Positions 11,660-23,674 of a DNA stretch of 54,592 bases are shown piece after piece. This stretch comes from Dissophora ornata. Taxonomy: Eukaryota > Mortierellomycota > Mortierellomycetes > Mortierellales > Mortierellaceae. The notes beneath the pieces were generated by a model. The model had not been told where the DNA came from. It saw only the letters and a list, made by a program, of their open reading frames with translations, and searched no databases. The stretch lies in contig MU616693.1 of the NCBI GenBank assembly GCA_025201705.1, positions 1-54,592 of the forward strand, in the 5' to 3' direction. How positions within the stretch are numbered: the stretch's first letter is position 1; each line of letters starts with the position of its first letter. A program made the translations under genes and the position numbers.

Positions 11660-11975
11660 TTATAAAACAAGCAATACTTCCCTGAAAGGCCCAAACAGTC
11701 CTTCTATACCTTTGCAGCTCTTTCCGACGCGGATGCTACAACTTCAACGGACTCCAGCGCGAACATCTGCTGGACGAAATTGCTGGACTCTTCTTCGGGC
11801 CCAATCTCTAGGCGCTTGGCATGAACAGCGACATCCTGGGGGGGTCCACTCGGAGTTAGCTATGTCGCTCAGTCCTGCCTTCCATGCGTGCTTGGCGTCA
11901 AGTGCAGTGGTGGTCTCCCCCTGTTCAAATGAGTATGTGGCGAAATGATTGAACTCTCATTTGTGGGCAGGGAAC
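11660..11975 (-). pseudogene. degenerate 5' exon remnants of the PD-(D/E)XK-like gene
   Basis: Minus-strand frames look protein-like, with segments such as ALDAKHAWKAGLSDIANSEW and HAKRLEIGPEEESSNFVQQM. They switch frame at a run of seven G (11838-11844 on the plus strand). Between them and the main ORF at 11510 are in-frame TAA codons. A GTATAG...TTCTAG intron near 11625-11711 is possible but does not restore the frame cleanly. I read this as the broken N-terminal part of the gene at 10322-11510; a sequencing error in the G run is an alternative. Confidence 0.45.
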
Positions 11976-12090
11976 TTGGCGAAAAACAGTGGGGTGAAAG
12001 ACCGGGGTGCGGACCAGATGTGCATATTCAAAAAGTGCCAAGCAAACGGAAAGAAGAGAGCGGAACAAACGAGGAGGCGCAGTTGAAGAG

Positions 12091-12274
12091 CTTATTCAGG
12101 CAACGCAGGCCATGCGATAAATTCACTGTCACTTCCATTGATCGCATCCGCAGGGGGGTTTTCAGGGATTAAAATTTTTAGGGTTTTTGTTCGGGGTTTG
12201 TTCGGGGGTTTTTGGGGAGTTTTAAGTCTTTTTCTCTCTGAAGAGTAACAGTGGCCTGCGTTGCCTGAATAAGG
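12091..12274. repeat. 22-bp perfect inverted repeat
   Basis: Arm cttattcaggcaacgcaggc+ca at 12091-12112 recurs as its reverse complement at 12253-12274, with a 140-bp GT/T-rich spacer (gggtttttgttcggggtttg type). The right arm abuts R2 copy b. It could be the termini of a small non-autonomous element or a fold-back. No target-site duplication was recognised. Confidence 0.8.
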
Positions 12275-12754
12275 ACACCCGTCAAACAAGGTATGTTCCC
12301 ATTTGCCCTCCATTATTGACTGCACTGCCTCACATCATCTGCTGTGGCATGTCTTTCTCGTGCCTCCCGGACGCCATAAATGCGCCTCTGACGAGTAAAA
12401 TATTTTGCTGATTCAACTGAGAAGTAAGGTGTGATCAATGTAGGGGCCGTCCATCTGGGAGAGATCCTTCGGAAGTCGGCTTTATTAAGTAACCAAGTTT
12501 ACACCTTGCAAGTATAAAGGTCATAAAAATGCCTCACATAGCGAGAAGATGTAGTGGAGAGATTCTCCATGGAGGTCCCGCCTTTTCCTTTTAATCGCGC
12601 CCAAGTGCGAGTAAAGTCGGTAAACGTTCAACGAATGTATATCCCACGTTATCCTTGTGCAACCGCATCTCGAATGAGATAAAAACAGCAGGAGAGACCT
12701 TTCCCACAAACCCTAATACCAACACTTCATATTTTTTTTATCGCGCACTTGTAG
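12275..12754. repeat. dispersed repeat R2, copy b
   Basis: Second copy of the repeat at 7844-8395, same orientation. R1 does not follow it here, so this copy is shorter than the composite at 7.8-8.9 kb. A minus-strand fragment starting MQSIMEGKWEH matches MQSIIEDKWEH in copy a, but both frames decay quickly. Confidence 0.7.
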
Positions 12755-12882
12755 AATATTTATAGCAAAGGGTATAATACGGGGTCCAATGAGGTTGACA
12801 TGTACTCTGTTTATTAATTCGTTGCTACGAAATAAAAGCAGTATATAGTACGAGTGCAAAATGTCCATAATTTATTTACTCG

Positions 12883-14042
12883 TCAGAGGAAAGAAACGGA
12901 AGAAAGACAGTTGGCTGACTTGGCATTAGCCGGGTCAAGCTGGTTCATGACGAAACGCAGAACAACAAAGGAGTTCACCATTGTGACTAAGTAGAGCAAA
13001 AAAAAAGATAGGAAGATAGGATCATTAGTCCATTGCACATAAAAAATTGAAATTGATCGATAGTTCAAACAATTAATAAAAATAGTTGACATATGCAATG
13101 ATGAACTTACGATGTTCATTGATGGAGAGCCAGCAGAGGTCCTGAAGGAGTACGTTAGTAACTCCGGGATCTTGCTGGTAGCAGGTCTGGTATGGGGTGA
13201 CGACTTCGTCATAGCGGGTTGCGATGTTAGAGTGGATCACACCAGGTGCCACATCTCCACCGAGGTTCAACTTCGCGATAAAAGCAGACGTGTTGACTAT
13301 TTTTTTAAGGAGGTGAATAAGGAATTGCAATAGAATAATAATGCGATATTAGCAAAAACGAAATATGAAAATTACGCGTTTTGTAATTAACATTTTTTGA
13401 TTTTTTTCGCTTACCAAGCTCATAAAATGATGGTGCAAAGCTGTCAAAAATGGGCTCTGCGGGGTTGTAGATTTTCAATGCTTGTGCAATGGTTGCGATT
13501 CCGTCCAGGGTCGTTCCGTGGTTGATTGGCGAAATGCCAACCATCCGGTAGACTTTTCCAGCTCCCCCAAGATACTTGATCCAATATCGTCCCAGGATTC
13601 CTCCCTGGGAATGACCCACATAATCCAACTGGGGCGCGTTCATTCTCTGCAACACCGTGTCCGCAAAAGTCGCGACTTCCTGGGCCGCGTCCTCAACAGG
13701 TGCGATACCTCCGAGGATTGGGATGTCCTTGTACCGACCATAGGTCAGCGCGAAGACACAATACCCCTCTTTAATCAAGATGGGTGCAAATTCCCACCAC
13801 GAGTCGAGCGTCAACAACGTGGCATGGACAAGAAGGAGCGGGCGGGGGTGCTTGGGCGTCAGCTTGCAATCGTAGTTGTTCAGACCAGCAATGGTGCGCT
13901 TATGAATTGGTGCCGAGTGAGGCATCGCAGCAGCGATGGGTGCGTCAGCAATGTGAGGGATGGCAGTGGCTTGGACCGTGGACAGCGCCAGAAGGGCTGC
14001 GGCCGTAGCAGCACTGACAAGGGAGGAGAAAGTAATCTTCAT
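12883..14042 (-). CDS. secreted alpha/beta-hydrolase lipase
   Basis: Three exons: 14042-13415, 13296-13111 and 12986-12883, with GT-AG introns of 118 and 124 bp; 305 aa. Residues 1-27 form a signal peptide (charged start, then an Ala/Leu-rich core ending near VQATA), followed by a possible propeptide ending at HKR. The nucleophile elbow is GHSQGG (Ser145), with the oxyanion region around LLLVHATLLTLDSWW. A candidate catalytic Asp lies after the core (exon 1 end/exon 2), and His in the INEH region just before the last intron. This is the pattern of class 2-type microbial triacylglycerol lipases/esterases acting outside the cell. All junction phases agree (918 nt). Confidence 0.85.
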
Positions 14043-14187
14043 GATGATATGTGTGTGGTTTGGTGGGTTGTTATATACAAGTAGAAATGCAAGGGTATGA
14101 TAATGGGTAGTGATGAATTTACAGGTACGCGACCGTTATGAAAGAAAGGGCGTGAGGATAGTGAAGACTACGGGATGATTGTTTGAC

Positions 14188-14195
14188 TATATATA
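14188..14195 (-). promoter_or_regulatory. TATA-like element upstream of the lipase
   Basis: TATATATA about 146 bp upstream of the lipase start codon. A second TATATAA lies at 14071-14077 but is only about 30 bp from the ATG, which would leave almost no 5' UTR, so the distal one is the better candidate. Confidence 0.35.
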
Positions 14196-17100
14196 CAACG
14201 TCGAGGAGGATATTCCCAGCAGTGGTGGGTGAGGAGTGGGTTAGGGCGGTAGGGCGGAAGGAACGAAGGGAGAGAGGATAGATCGTGATCGACAATGAAA
14301 GGGAAAAAAAAATGGAAATGGAGGACGAGGAGAGATGTATTTAAGCAACTCGTTCACAGGAGTGTATAAAACGAAGAGGAGAGCTCTTGATATTCAGTGC
14401 AGTGCCAATGAATACAATCTGGTATAGTAAGCAACAGGAGCACAATGTACACTAACGCACATAAAACTGTGGAGAGTGGGGGGTGCGATTGGAGGCGAGG
14501 GGGGATCGAGTGGAGGGGGGTGTGGGTGAAGGGTGTGGAACGTTGCAACAGTAGATAGAGAGCGAAGCACCTGTATGGAAGTGACCTTTTGGGGGAAGAG
14601 AACACTTGCACCTTGTTTGTACACGCTGGCGTGCAGCAAGAGAGCAGCAGCAGCCGCATGATCGGAGTACGTGGATGTTGGCCAGATGTTTATGAGGTTA
14701 TGAGGACGGGGATTATGGTGATATTCAGGCACCATTGTGTGAGAGTACTGTAAAATGCAATTGCAATTTTGGCCGACGGAGATCCGAAGAGCACATAATC
14801 ATCATAATACACGGGAATGAAAGGCAGGGGGTTCAATTGAATCTCATTACGGCGATATTCAGGTTCTCAAATTCAACAATAATCAACAGAGAACAACGGG
14901 CGGTGAGCATGAGCACACGCAATATTTTATTTGTTTACGATAATAATAATAATATGCGCAAACTTCCAAAACCTTGAGTGAATCGTCTACAATGTTTGTT
15001 TGGCAATAGCAACAGCACATGCCTTTGACCTGTCTGGCGCGGAGGGCGTACAGCGGATTGTGAGCTTGACTGCGAGAGAGGGAGGTTGAGAGCAGAAAGG
15101 GACTTGGAGGAAATGGTCGTACAACAGCTAGCCTGCAGCCTCTACAAATACAGAGGTACCATGCGCGAGGGTGCCTGAGGATGACGAGGCAGACTACATG
15201 TGATGAACGAGAGGCGGTATATGTTTGTATGCAGAATGGAGAGTGGAAAGAGAGAGATCGTGTCGGCGTCTGCATATGCCCCTACATCTACACCGGAAGG
15301 TGATGTCCCATCCCACAACATGTTTCGCAGCTCGAATGTGTCGTGTGTGTGTGCCAAATGCCGTATGTCTGTGGAGAGAAATGTGGAAGGGGAGACTACC
15401 GATCCGTGTTGGACCAAATGCAATCATGCAATACAAATGCTTCAATCCCCGACAGGCAGCACATATATTCTATATTCAGGGTCTACATGCAATGCTACGT
15501 ATCTCTCTCCCCCACTCCTTCGTATCCCTGCATCGGTGTCCCATCCACTTCCTGTTCAAATCTCTCTATTCCTTACATACGAAGACACCATAGCCCACCA
15601 CCATAGCCCACCACCATCACACAGCTTATTTTGTAATGTAGTTCTCAGAATCTGATGTTTAGGCCGCATCGCCGTGGTCATGGCATTGTGAGTTTCATGT
15701 GCAAATTGATAGTTTAGGTTGTTATTTGCTCAATCACGCAAGGTCCATAAATCATCGTTTGGGACATATGGAGCCCAGCTATTGTTGTAGTCTTACCGCA
15801 CAAATTGCCTGCAAACAGAAAGAGCTACTTGGACGGCATGCGCGAAAGGCTATTGGAACTGTGCGCGGCGGGCGCCAGAGGACGAAATAGATGGAGGCTT
15901 TTTAGATTACCCATGAACATGAAGAATGCTCAATCACTTGGCGGAGTTACACCGCTCGCACTTCATTGGCCATCCAAAACAAAAGAGAACAAACATCGAC
16001 AACAACAATCATCTAAACAACAACAAACAAAGTGAAGGTTGGGCATCTTGGACCTGTTATCCGTCTTTCCATCGACCACATGGAACCCAGCCGTCGCGTA
16101 TTCTTGCTATAGTACATGCACACGGAATGGCGTGAGGTTAAAGTTGACTATACCTGAGTAGCCCCGCCGTATATCTGGAACGTTTTCCACCGCAGTGGAT
16201 CTATCTGTCAATGGATGCCATATTGGAGACCATATCCTCCTTTCTCCCCCTCCCCCTCCCAACCCCTTTGGAGCTCTCTAAGGTAAGTCGATTTTTCGAT
16301 CGAAACGGCTCGAAAAGATCCGTCATGGGACACGTCAGCAGAAACGTTTGTTATCTCGGCAAGTCGTAGGTCGCATGTTACATGGCAGAAAAGGGGAATG
16401 CTACACGACATGGTACGCAGCAATCATGAGTATATGAAATTCCGATGCAAGTGATAATAATGATCTGCTTCAAAAACAACAAACAACAATAAGCTGATGG
16501 GTTGGAACAGGTGGAGCTCGCCATTGCAGCCTCCGTGATCGACATGTTATATCGACGATGCATTTTCACGCGATTGCCAAACAGAAACTCATTTACGATA
16601 TATACTACACAAAGACACTAGGCTATTGTGTTTGTTGAATGCACAGCGGATGTACTATCTAAGCGAGAGGTCAAATCGCGCTGGTTCCATCAAGAAATAT
16701 CTCTATACAGTAATATGGAGTGGGATAGAATATGCATACACGGTTACCTTTTATCTCACGACCCCAGCCCCTGTGCACAAAAACAGGAATGCGATGAATG
16801 TGGAGCGCGTGCAATTTGCACCTGTTTCAGCTCCAGCTTGTCCACATGGGTGTTGGCGTGGAAAATAAAATAAAATTCAGAATTAAATAAATGCGATGCA
16901 ATATGACAAAGCAGGTAAGGAACCTACCCCACGGTCGTGTTGGGATATACTGCTGCCAGAAACCCTTTTATTTCATTTTTTTTCTTGCTTTCTATGGCAA
17001 ACGACAAGGGATGAGGCGCGAACTCGCCCTGCCGGTACTGTCCCGGAGCCAAAATGAATGCATAAATTTCGCAAACGTATCGGCCAGGTTGTGGAGAATC

Positions 17101-18531
17101 AAGGATATGTTAGTGGGGTGTGGTGCGCTGTACGACACGCGTTTGCATCTGCTGTGAAAGGAAAAATTCCGTCGGCGTGACTTTATTGCCAACCAATGCG
17201 CGACCCCGGGGCGTCAAAGCCAAGCGCCAAGCGGATGTCAAAGAAGGGAAAGGGCGATCTGAGGCAGGGGGCGGAAAATACTCTGTACGATAAGACTAGG
17301 CGCATGCATGCATTTATGCACACTTACGTTGTCACCAGTCATGGAAGAGTTGGAGAGTTCGAGCATCAATCAATCAATCAATCTTTTTTTTTGACTGAAC
17401 TGAACGCGATTCTGGTTCTTGCACGCTCTAATGTGTTGCGATTTTGGTTTTTGGTTTTTGGTTTTGTGTCAGTGTTGGGGAGTTGGGGGCGTTAGCGGGA
17501 CATGGTGTCGGAATACATTATTCTACAGTATATCATATTATGGTATGCAGACTGCAATGCAATGCAAGCTAGATCAGCGCACAGATGGCGCAGGTGGATC
17601 ATTCCTTTCTCACCCCCATCATCTGCAGCCGGGCACACAGACGAGTGAAGGCGTGCGCCGCGGAGTATCATCGGTCTAGAAACGCATGTGGGAGATACAT
17701 CGACAAGTACATGGCGGAAATTCTCTTACCGCGAAATGCTTGGGAATAGTGAAGACAGCCGTCTAGAACGAGCCTGGTACTGTACGCTGATACGCCTAGT
17801 CTATGTTAAAATGAATTCGTGTGCCGCTGAACAGTGTTTCTGCTTTCACTTGCCGAGCTCCGTTCCCCAGTAAATACTAAGAGCGCAACGGTGAAGAAAG
17901 ACTGTCATTGGGCAAGAAAGAGTACTTCGAGAGCGTCTGAACAGTAGAACGGTAAACAGCAGGCAGGGCACTATACTGTGGGCAAGGCATCACTTGACAT
18001 GTTGGCATGTTGGCATGTCGTGAACTGTATACTGTACCGTCAGCTATGTCGTGTTTGTCAGCGCTAATCTTCACATGGAATACATGTATAGTCCACGTCG
18101 TACTCACAGAATACGTGTAAATCGCCGCCAAGGAAAAGGCGTTGGCCTTCACCGTCGTTGTCTTTGATCCAAATCAACCCCCTGCATTGCAACTTCCCTT
18201 TTTCATGTTTGTCTTTCCGCCTCTCAGGACAAACGTAATTTCGTGCGACAATTCACCGTTATGATCGCATAGGGGGGCATTTGGCGCTAGCCTAGCCCAC
18301 TTTCCCCCTATCTGAGTGCTTTGACCTATAATCCTGCATGCGATCGGTCGATGGCGAAGAACAGGACAAAACAAAGGTAATACACAAGGAATCATGGTAT
18401 ATGAATTCGGATTTATTTCCTAGTCGTATTGTCTATGTTCGAAATGAATATGTGAGAGGGGGATTGATTACTTTGTACAAAAATGAGAACTGAAAGCATG
18501 ATCTATGTTCTATACGTCTTTTCTCTAGATT
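14196..18531. other. 4.3-kb stretch without a recognisable gene
   Basis: Many short overlapping frames on both strands, none with family resemblance, splice context or clean coding composition. It includes a (CAAT)4 run near 17364-17379 and CT-rich tracts at about 15500-15610. No tRNA-like cloverleaf was recognised. It probably contains promoter and UTR sequence of the flanking lipase and acyl-CoA oxidase; a long non-coding RNA cannot be excluded. Confidence 0.45.
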
Positions 18532-20768
18532 TTACAGACGCGCCTGGATCGTCTTGCCCTGCTTGCCCAAGGGGTTGGTGAAGGGCTTAATGTACTTCTC
18601 GTATCCCTCCACAACCTCAGTCTGGTTGATGGGCTCGCGAGTGGCCATCTCTGTGTAAGCCTCGTAGACCTTTCCGTCGAAGCGGCCCAAGGCACTGTTG
18701 AGGTAGTAGTCGGGGAAAGCAAACGCATCGACCAAGCCAACGGCGTTGGGGCGGATCTTGTTCTCCATGACATCCATAATGGCCTTGCCCATCATCGAGA
18801 CATGCTTGGCATCAATGTATCCCGAGGTCAAGAACTCGCCGGGTTGCTTGTGGATCTGGTGCAAGGCAAAGAGATCCGACAGATCTGTGAGAGCCTCCTT
18901 GGCAGCAGGCGACAACTCTGCAGGGGTGACACCCTCGGGCTGAGGCATATCGCCACGGATACCGAGGATGAAGTTCTGGACGAGGATCAGTTGGCAGTGA
19001 GCAACAGAGGCATTGTAGATCTCAACCAACAATGAGTTCCAGGAACGCTTCTCGACATCGAGGGCATGAACAATCTCGGCAACCAAGTGGGCAGCGCGGT
19101 GACCATAGGCAGCCAACTGGATCTCGGGGTTGTGGAACTGAGCAGGGGTGGTGGCAGGGCACTTGAGGTTGGGGTTGTCGAGATAGGTGTTCAAGTAGGC
19201 GAGGGTGGGGTTAGTGATCTGGCTAGAGTTGAACTTGCCCGCGGCGCGCTTGGAGACCAAATCGCGGAAAGACTTGAACAGGTAGCGACCAGTCTGCTGC
19301 GTGATCATGTAGTTGTCTCCCTCCCAGGTAACATTGGGAGCATAGTCCTGCAACAGCAAGGGAAGACCCGAGAAGGACGAGAAACCGTGACCACCGCAGG
19401 CACGACGGCACTCCTCGATCGAAGCAGCGGCCATGGTGGTGGTGAGCGACTTCAGTCCCGAGCTGGAGGCGTGGACATCAGCCAAGAGGGAGAAGTTTCC
19501 AGCTGCCATCTCCTTGATGTTGAGGTAGTAAAGACGCATCATCTCCTTGCTTGTGAAATGGCAGGCGTATGCGGCGGCAATGATGGGGAAAAGGCGATAC
19601 TGCTGCATTGAGTAATCGAGGACAGGGGTCTCGATGATGTGCTTGCCCATCTTCTTAGGCTGATCCTTGTCAACAAACTGACGACGGACAGCGGAGTAGC
19701 GAGTGGCGATGGTGGCGGCCTTGGCGAGTCCGATACGAGCAAATCCCACCAAGGAGGCGCGAACGAGAACCATGGTGCCGTAGGACAACTTGGAGTTGGG
19801 GGGCTTGACATACTCACCAGAGCCGGGCTTGACGCTGGAGTACTTTGCCAACAGCGAGATATGAGGGACACGGTAGTGATCGAACCACATGCATCCGTTA
19901 TCGGTAGTGTTGTAACTATCAGGGTCATTGGAACATGTAGGGCAAGATGTTAGTCACTGAGAGGCTGTGCAGAGTGCGGCAATGTTTGGATGCACGCACA
20001 GAGGCATGTCCGCCACGAGGGGAGGGTTGCATGCAATTCTTACCCAAACTTGGGTCCAATATCGCCAGCCATGACACCAGGAAGGAGAGTGTGGTCCTCC
20101 ATGGAGCGGATAGGGACAATGAAAGCATGGGGGCCAAAGTCCTTGCCGGCAGTGATCAGGCGAGCCATGACAACGGCGTGGTTGGCGGCCTTGCCGAGAC
20201 CTCCGATCCACCACTTGCAGGCAGTGAGATAAGGGGTGTGGATCTCAAACTCGTTAGTCTCGGAGATGTATGTGGCAGTGGTCTCGATGCCCTGGACGTT
20301 GCTTCCGTGGCCGATCTCGGTCTGGGCATAGCATCCGATGACCTCGTATTTAAGGGCAGGCTTCAGGAACTTTTCCTGCTGCTCTGGCGTGGCCTGGGAG
20401 ACGAGAGTGGGCATGAACATGCCACGATGGAGACCGAAGGGTCCGGGCTCGTCAATAAGGATATCGGCCTGCTGGAACTCTTCAGGGGTCCACTTTTGCT
20501 CCTCTGCGAGCTTGACGAGAGCATGGTCCTTGCGGAGGGCACCGGCGAAGCGCTCTGTGCGGCCGAGGAAGTAGCGGTCCGACTTGTCAAAGGCGGGCTC
20601 GTTCTCGATGAGGGTAAGCATCTTTTGCTGGCGGTCGAGGTATTCCTCGCCAAGGAGGTAGTTGGAAAGATCATGGACGGAGAAGGTGGTCTTTGCACGC
20701 TCCTGGGCGAGGAGATCCGAGCCCTGAGGCTCGGCGGGGGGGAGATCGGGGAAGCGAAGGGCAGACAT
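18532..20768 (-). CDS. POX1: peroxisomal acyl-CoA oxidase
   Basis: Two exons, 20768-20044 and 19915-18532, with a 128-bp GT-AG intron (TGACTAAC branch site); 702 aa, the usual length. It catalyses the first step of peroxisomal beta-oxidation, acyl-CoA to trans-2-enoyl-CoA with FAD and O2, releasing H2O2. Diagnostic segments are the FAD/substrate motif GCYAQTEIGHGSN, then CKWWIGGLGK, ACGGHGFSSFSGLP, and WEGDN with the expected catalytic Glu. The C-terminus is ARL, a PTS1 peroxisomal import signal of the (S/A)(K/R)L type. The start was chosen at MSALRF; the sequence upstream is a CT-rich leader. Likely induced by fatty acids, by analogy with other fungi. Confidence 0.95.
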
Positions 20769-20815
20769 GTTGGGAGAGAAAAAGGTGGTGTTGTGTTGTG
20801 GGTGGTACAAACAAG

Positions 20816-20868
20816 AGGCAGGGGCAGAGACAGGGGCAGAGACAGGGGCAGGGGCAGACACAGACACA
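20816..20868 (-). repeat. 12-bp minisatellite in the acyl-CoA oxidase 5' leader
   Basis: Repeats of ggggcagagaca (two full units, one partial) followed by gacaca units, 48-100 bp upstream of the ATG. It is pyrimidine-rich on the transcribed strand. Confidence 0.75.
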
Positions 20869-20952
20869 GCAATGCACACGGACGTGGGATGAGATGAGGA
20901 ATGTGAATGTGTGAATGAAGGAGGACTGATGGGAGAGAAGGCGGACGGGTTC

Positions 20953-20960
20953 TTTATAAA
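20953..20960 (-). promoter_or_regulatory. TATA-like box of the acyl-CoA oxidase gene
   Basis: TTTATAAA about 185 bp upstream of the start codon, just beyond the leader minisatellite. Spacing is plausible for a TATA box with a 5' UTR of about 150 nt. Confidence 0.4.
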
Positions 20961-21343
20961 GGACGAGGATCGAGGAGAGACGAGAGGAGCATGTGTCTCT
21001 GGGGCACTGTCTGTAGATGGTGGAGGGGGAGATCGAGCCTGGCCGAAAGGTTAAAAACAAGCCAGGGACTCGCACATGTGCAGCAAATGATGAGCGTTTC
21101 CGAGGGCACTTCGATCCAAATAGAATTAATAAATGGAAATGCGATCCAGCCGCGATCAATTGCGGGCGGGATTTATCCAATGCCGCTCTGTAACTGACGC
21201 TCGGAGGGTCACGGCTCATTTGCTTCTGCCATCGCAAGTGCTGCGGCGCAAGCAAGCGAGAGTGTCCGTCAAACATTCCCGGCTACTTCGATCATTGGAT
21301 CGGCCTTGATTTTTCTACAACCCAACACCACGCACGGCAGCGC

Positions 21344-21640
21344 CTACCCCTCCAACCCTAACCAGTGGGTCGGAATAGAAGAGATGTCCTCGATTTGCTC
21401 CTGTACGCCATACATTCGCGGGGTATCCAGTATATCCAAGGAAGAGTGGTAGCGGGGAAACACTTGGTCCATGTTTAAGGAAGCCGTCGAATGTGATCTC
21501 GCTGCACTGTGAAGACTTACGAAACTTTCCATAAAACTCAAGATATGTCAAATCATCAAAGGCTGTTCCTTGGGGACGACGCAGAACTTCTTCTAGAGAC
21601 CGTCCAAATAAATATCACTAGACGTTGGCTCCAGCTGACG
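21344..21640 (-). pseudogene. possible Helitron/Pif1-like helicase remnant
   Basis: A minus-strand segment reads FGRSLEEVLRRPQGTAFDD followed by LTYLEFYGKF, ending at a gtaagt donor near 21524. A further protein-like segment (RYHSSLDILDTPRMYG) follows in another frame. The first part resembles the RP...F-D-LTY-EF stretch I remember from fungal Helitron helicases. It is short, with stops on both sides. Assignment is from memory and tentative. Confidence 0.3.
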
Positions 21641-22076
21641 TAGAGCACCGGCTTTTTTCAGGATCAGCTTCCGATTCTCAGGCAATGTGTGGATAGAAAC
21701 TGCACTCTTTCTCTGAGCCTTGATAAATTCATTCCACGAATATCCATCACCACTTCCGGGAGTGAAGGACGGTGATATAGGAATCCTGTGACCCAGAGAA
21801 TAAGAGGTTCAACATGAGAAAACGAGCACACAATCCTGCAGCGTGACATAATAGTAGTACCATCGTCCATCGTTATACATATCAGGACCGAGCGAGGTTT
21901 GTGTTGACATAATTGAATTACAGTTGCACCGAATCCAGGACAATGGGCGCGAGAATTCCCCCCTTGGTTGAAATTTTTATGGAAATAAGTATTTTTGGAG
22001 TTAGAAATAAGCCTCCTGGAATTGGAAGCTTTGTCAATAACACCACGCCATGGCATACTAGACACAAAACATTTAT

Positions 22077-22623
22077 TCATTGGCACTTGCGCCCCACCCC
22101 AACAGTGTTACATCCTTGGACTTCGAGTGTTGCCCTCTCCAATCCTGCCGCCGTGCTTTGAAAGTATTGCAGCGTACATTGTCTTTTCTTTTTCTCGCGA
22201 AGGGCATCAACTATTATCTTGTACGAGTTTACCATGTCGCGTTCACATTCCTGAAATGCCTCTTCAACCTCAGCTTTTCTGGTTCTTCTCTGTTCTTCCT
22301 GTCGCTCAGATCTCATTGTCTGTAGTTGGAGACGGAGATGCGGCGAAAGTAAATTTTCAAGAGAGACATCGTAATTATTTTCGAGATTATCAATCGGTTC
22401 CTGTGGCCCTTGAGGAAGCACAGGCTCCCTGTTGGGTAAACCTGCGCTTGACGTAATCGGGACAGGAGTAAGAAAGAAGAAGGTTCCTATCTATATCTAC
22501 AATTATGGAGTGACAATAATCAATAATCAGATCAGAATAAAAATTTGCTTTGAATGAGAGTACCTTTCGATCATTAGCCATCTCAGTAATTATGTTCCTC
22601 GCAACTTCGAATGCCAACTCCAT
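22077..22623 (-). CDS. small hypothetical coiled-coil protein
   Basis: Two-exon model, 22623-22564 and 22490-22077, with a 73-bp intron; 157 aa. The start is MELAFEVARN. The middle is Lys/Arg/Glu-rich and helical (ERQEEQRRTRKAEVEEAFQE and onward), consistent with a coiled coil. No family was recognised. The neighbourhood is rich in pseudogenes, so this may be a surviving fragment of a longer gene. Splice phase is consistent, but the acceptor choice (gatatag) is not unique. Confidence 0.4.
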
Positions 22624-22629
22624 CGCCTT

Positions 22630-23670
22630 CAACTAAACCTCGTGGGAAAAATGTGACCACGAAAACCTCGTTGGTAGGGCCCAGTGCATGGCTTTTATTA
22701 TTTATCGAGACAGATTTGTAACCTTCCTCGAGCTCCAAATTTCTCTTTCTCTTTTTTTTTTCTTTTTTTTTTTCGGAATGAGCAAGTGAATGTCGATAGA
22801 GGAGGAGGAAACTGACACCGGACCGTATCGGAAACCTTACTGGCTACCATGACTCTTGGTGCTCCTTGGCGTCCCGACATCGGCGCCTATGACTCTCAAG
22901 TGATCGGACAGGAGTCTTCAGCAACAGGCATGGTATCCAGGGGATTACTAGATGACTATAGTCCGATCGGAACCTTTGTCATTCCGTGAAGCTGCACACG
23001 ACAACCTTAATTACTTCCACATCGCGTGTGGGGTAATAACCTTACTTCGTGGCACTTGGTTGTTGGTGTTTTACTCTTTATCTGTTGACGCCACCATCCA
23101 CATATTAGACTACATGTTACTGTTCAAGACGATGCACAAACAACGTGCAACACCAATGTCCTTGGCAGTGTTTCAATGACAGTTAAATAGCCACGTAAAT
23201 CGCAGTAGTAAAACACTTAGACATTCTCATCCATAGAAATCCACCTAGACCCTTTGCAGAGGCCAATGGCACACGCTTGCATGGATTCCGTGCCCACCCA
23301 ATGGGCTCAGTCAAAGGGATATCTGGCGAAACGAAGACAGGTCGAGCAACTGAAAACTGTCTTCCTCCCTTTGCAAGCGAACAACTTTCCGTTATCTCAC
23401 TTATTTTTTACCTTTTCGCTGGGTGGTGAATATTTTGACATCCGAAACTACTGTCGTATTATCAACGTTTCCAGTACTTTAGTACTTGGCTATTTGAAAT
23501 TACACCATATTATTGTAAGACGTGTGAAAATGAAGATGTGAAAATGATGCTTTATGCAAGTGAGAATATGTGCTAATGATGGTAAGTGCAACTGAAGAGG
23601 TTGAAGAGTTGCTGAAAGACGGTTCCTAATATCTGTTTGCTTCAAATCTTGGACAGCCAACCGTCTCCAC
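22630..23670. other. no gene recognised
   Basis: AT-rich sequence with scattered short frames. A CT/T-rich tract lies at 22734-22775. Nothing here could be assigned to a family. Confidence 0.4.
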
Positions 23671-23674
23671 GAAG

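Noticed and set aside
14735..14977. tRNA-like ggttcaa box in the gene desert
   Set aside because: No A box, acceptor stem or cloverleaf could be formed around it.
20671..21276. 201-codon minus-strand frame over the acyl-CoA oxidase 5' leader
   Set aside because: Out of frame with the enzyme; its Cys/Pro/Leu repeats derive from the leader minisatellite.
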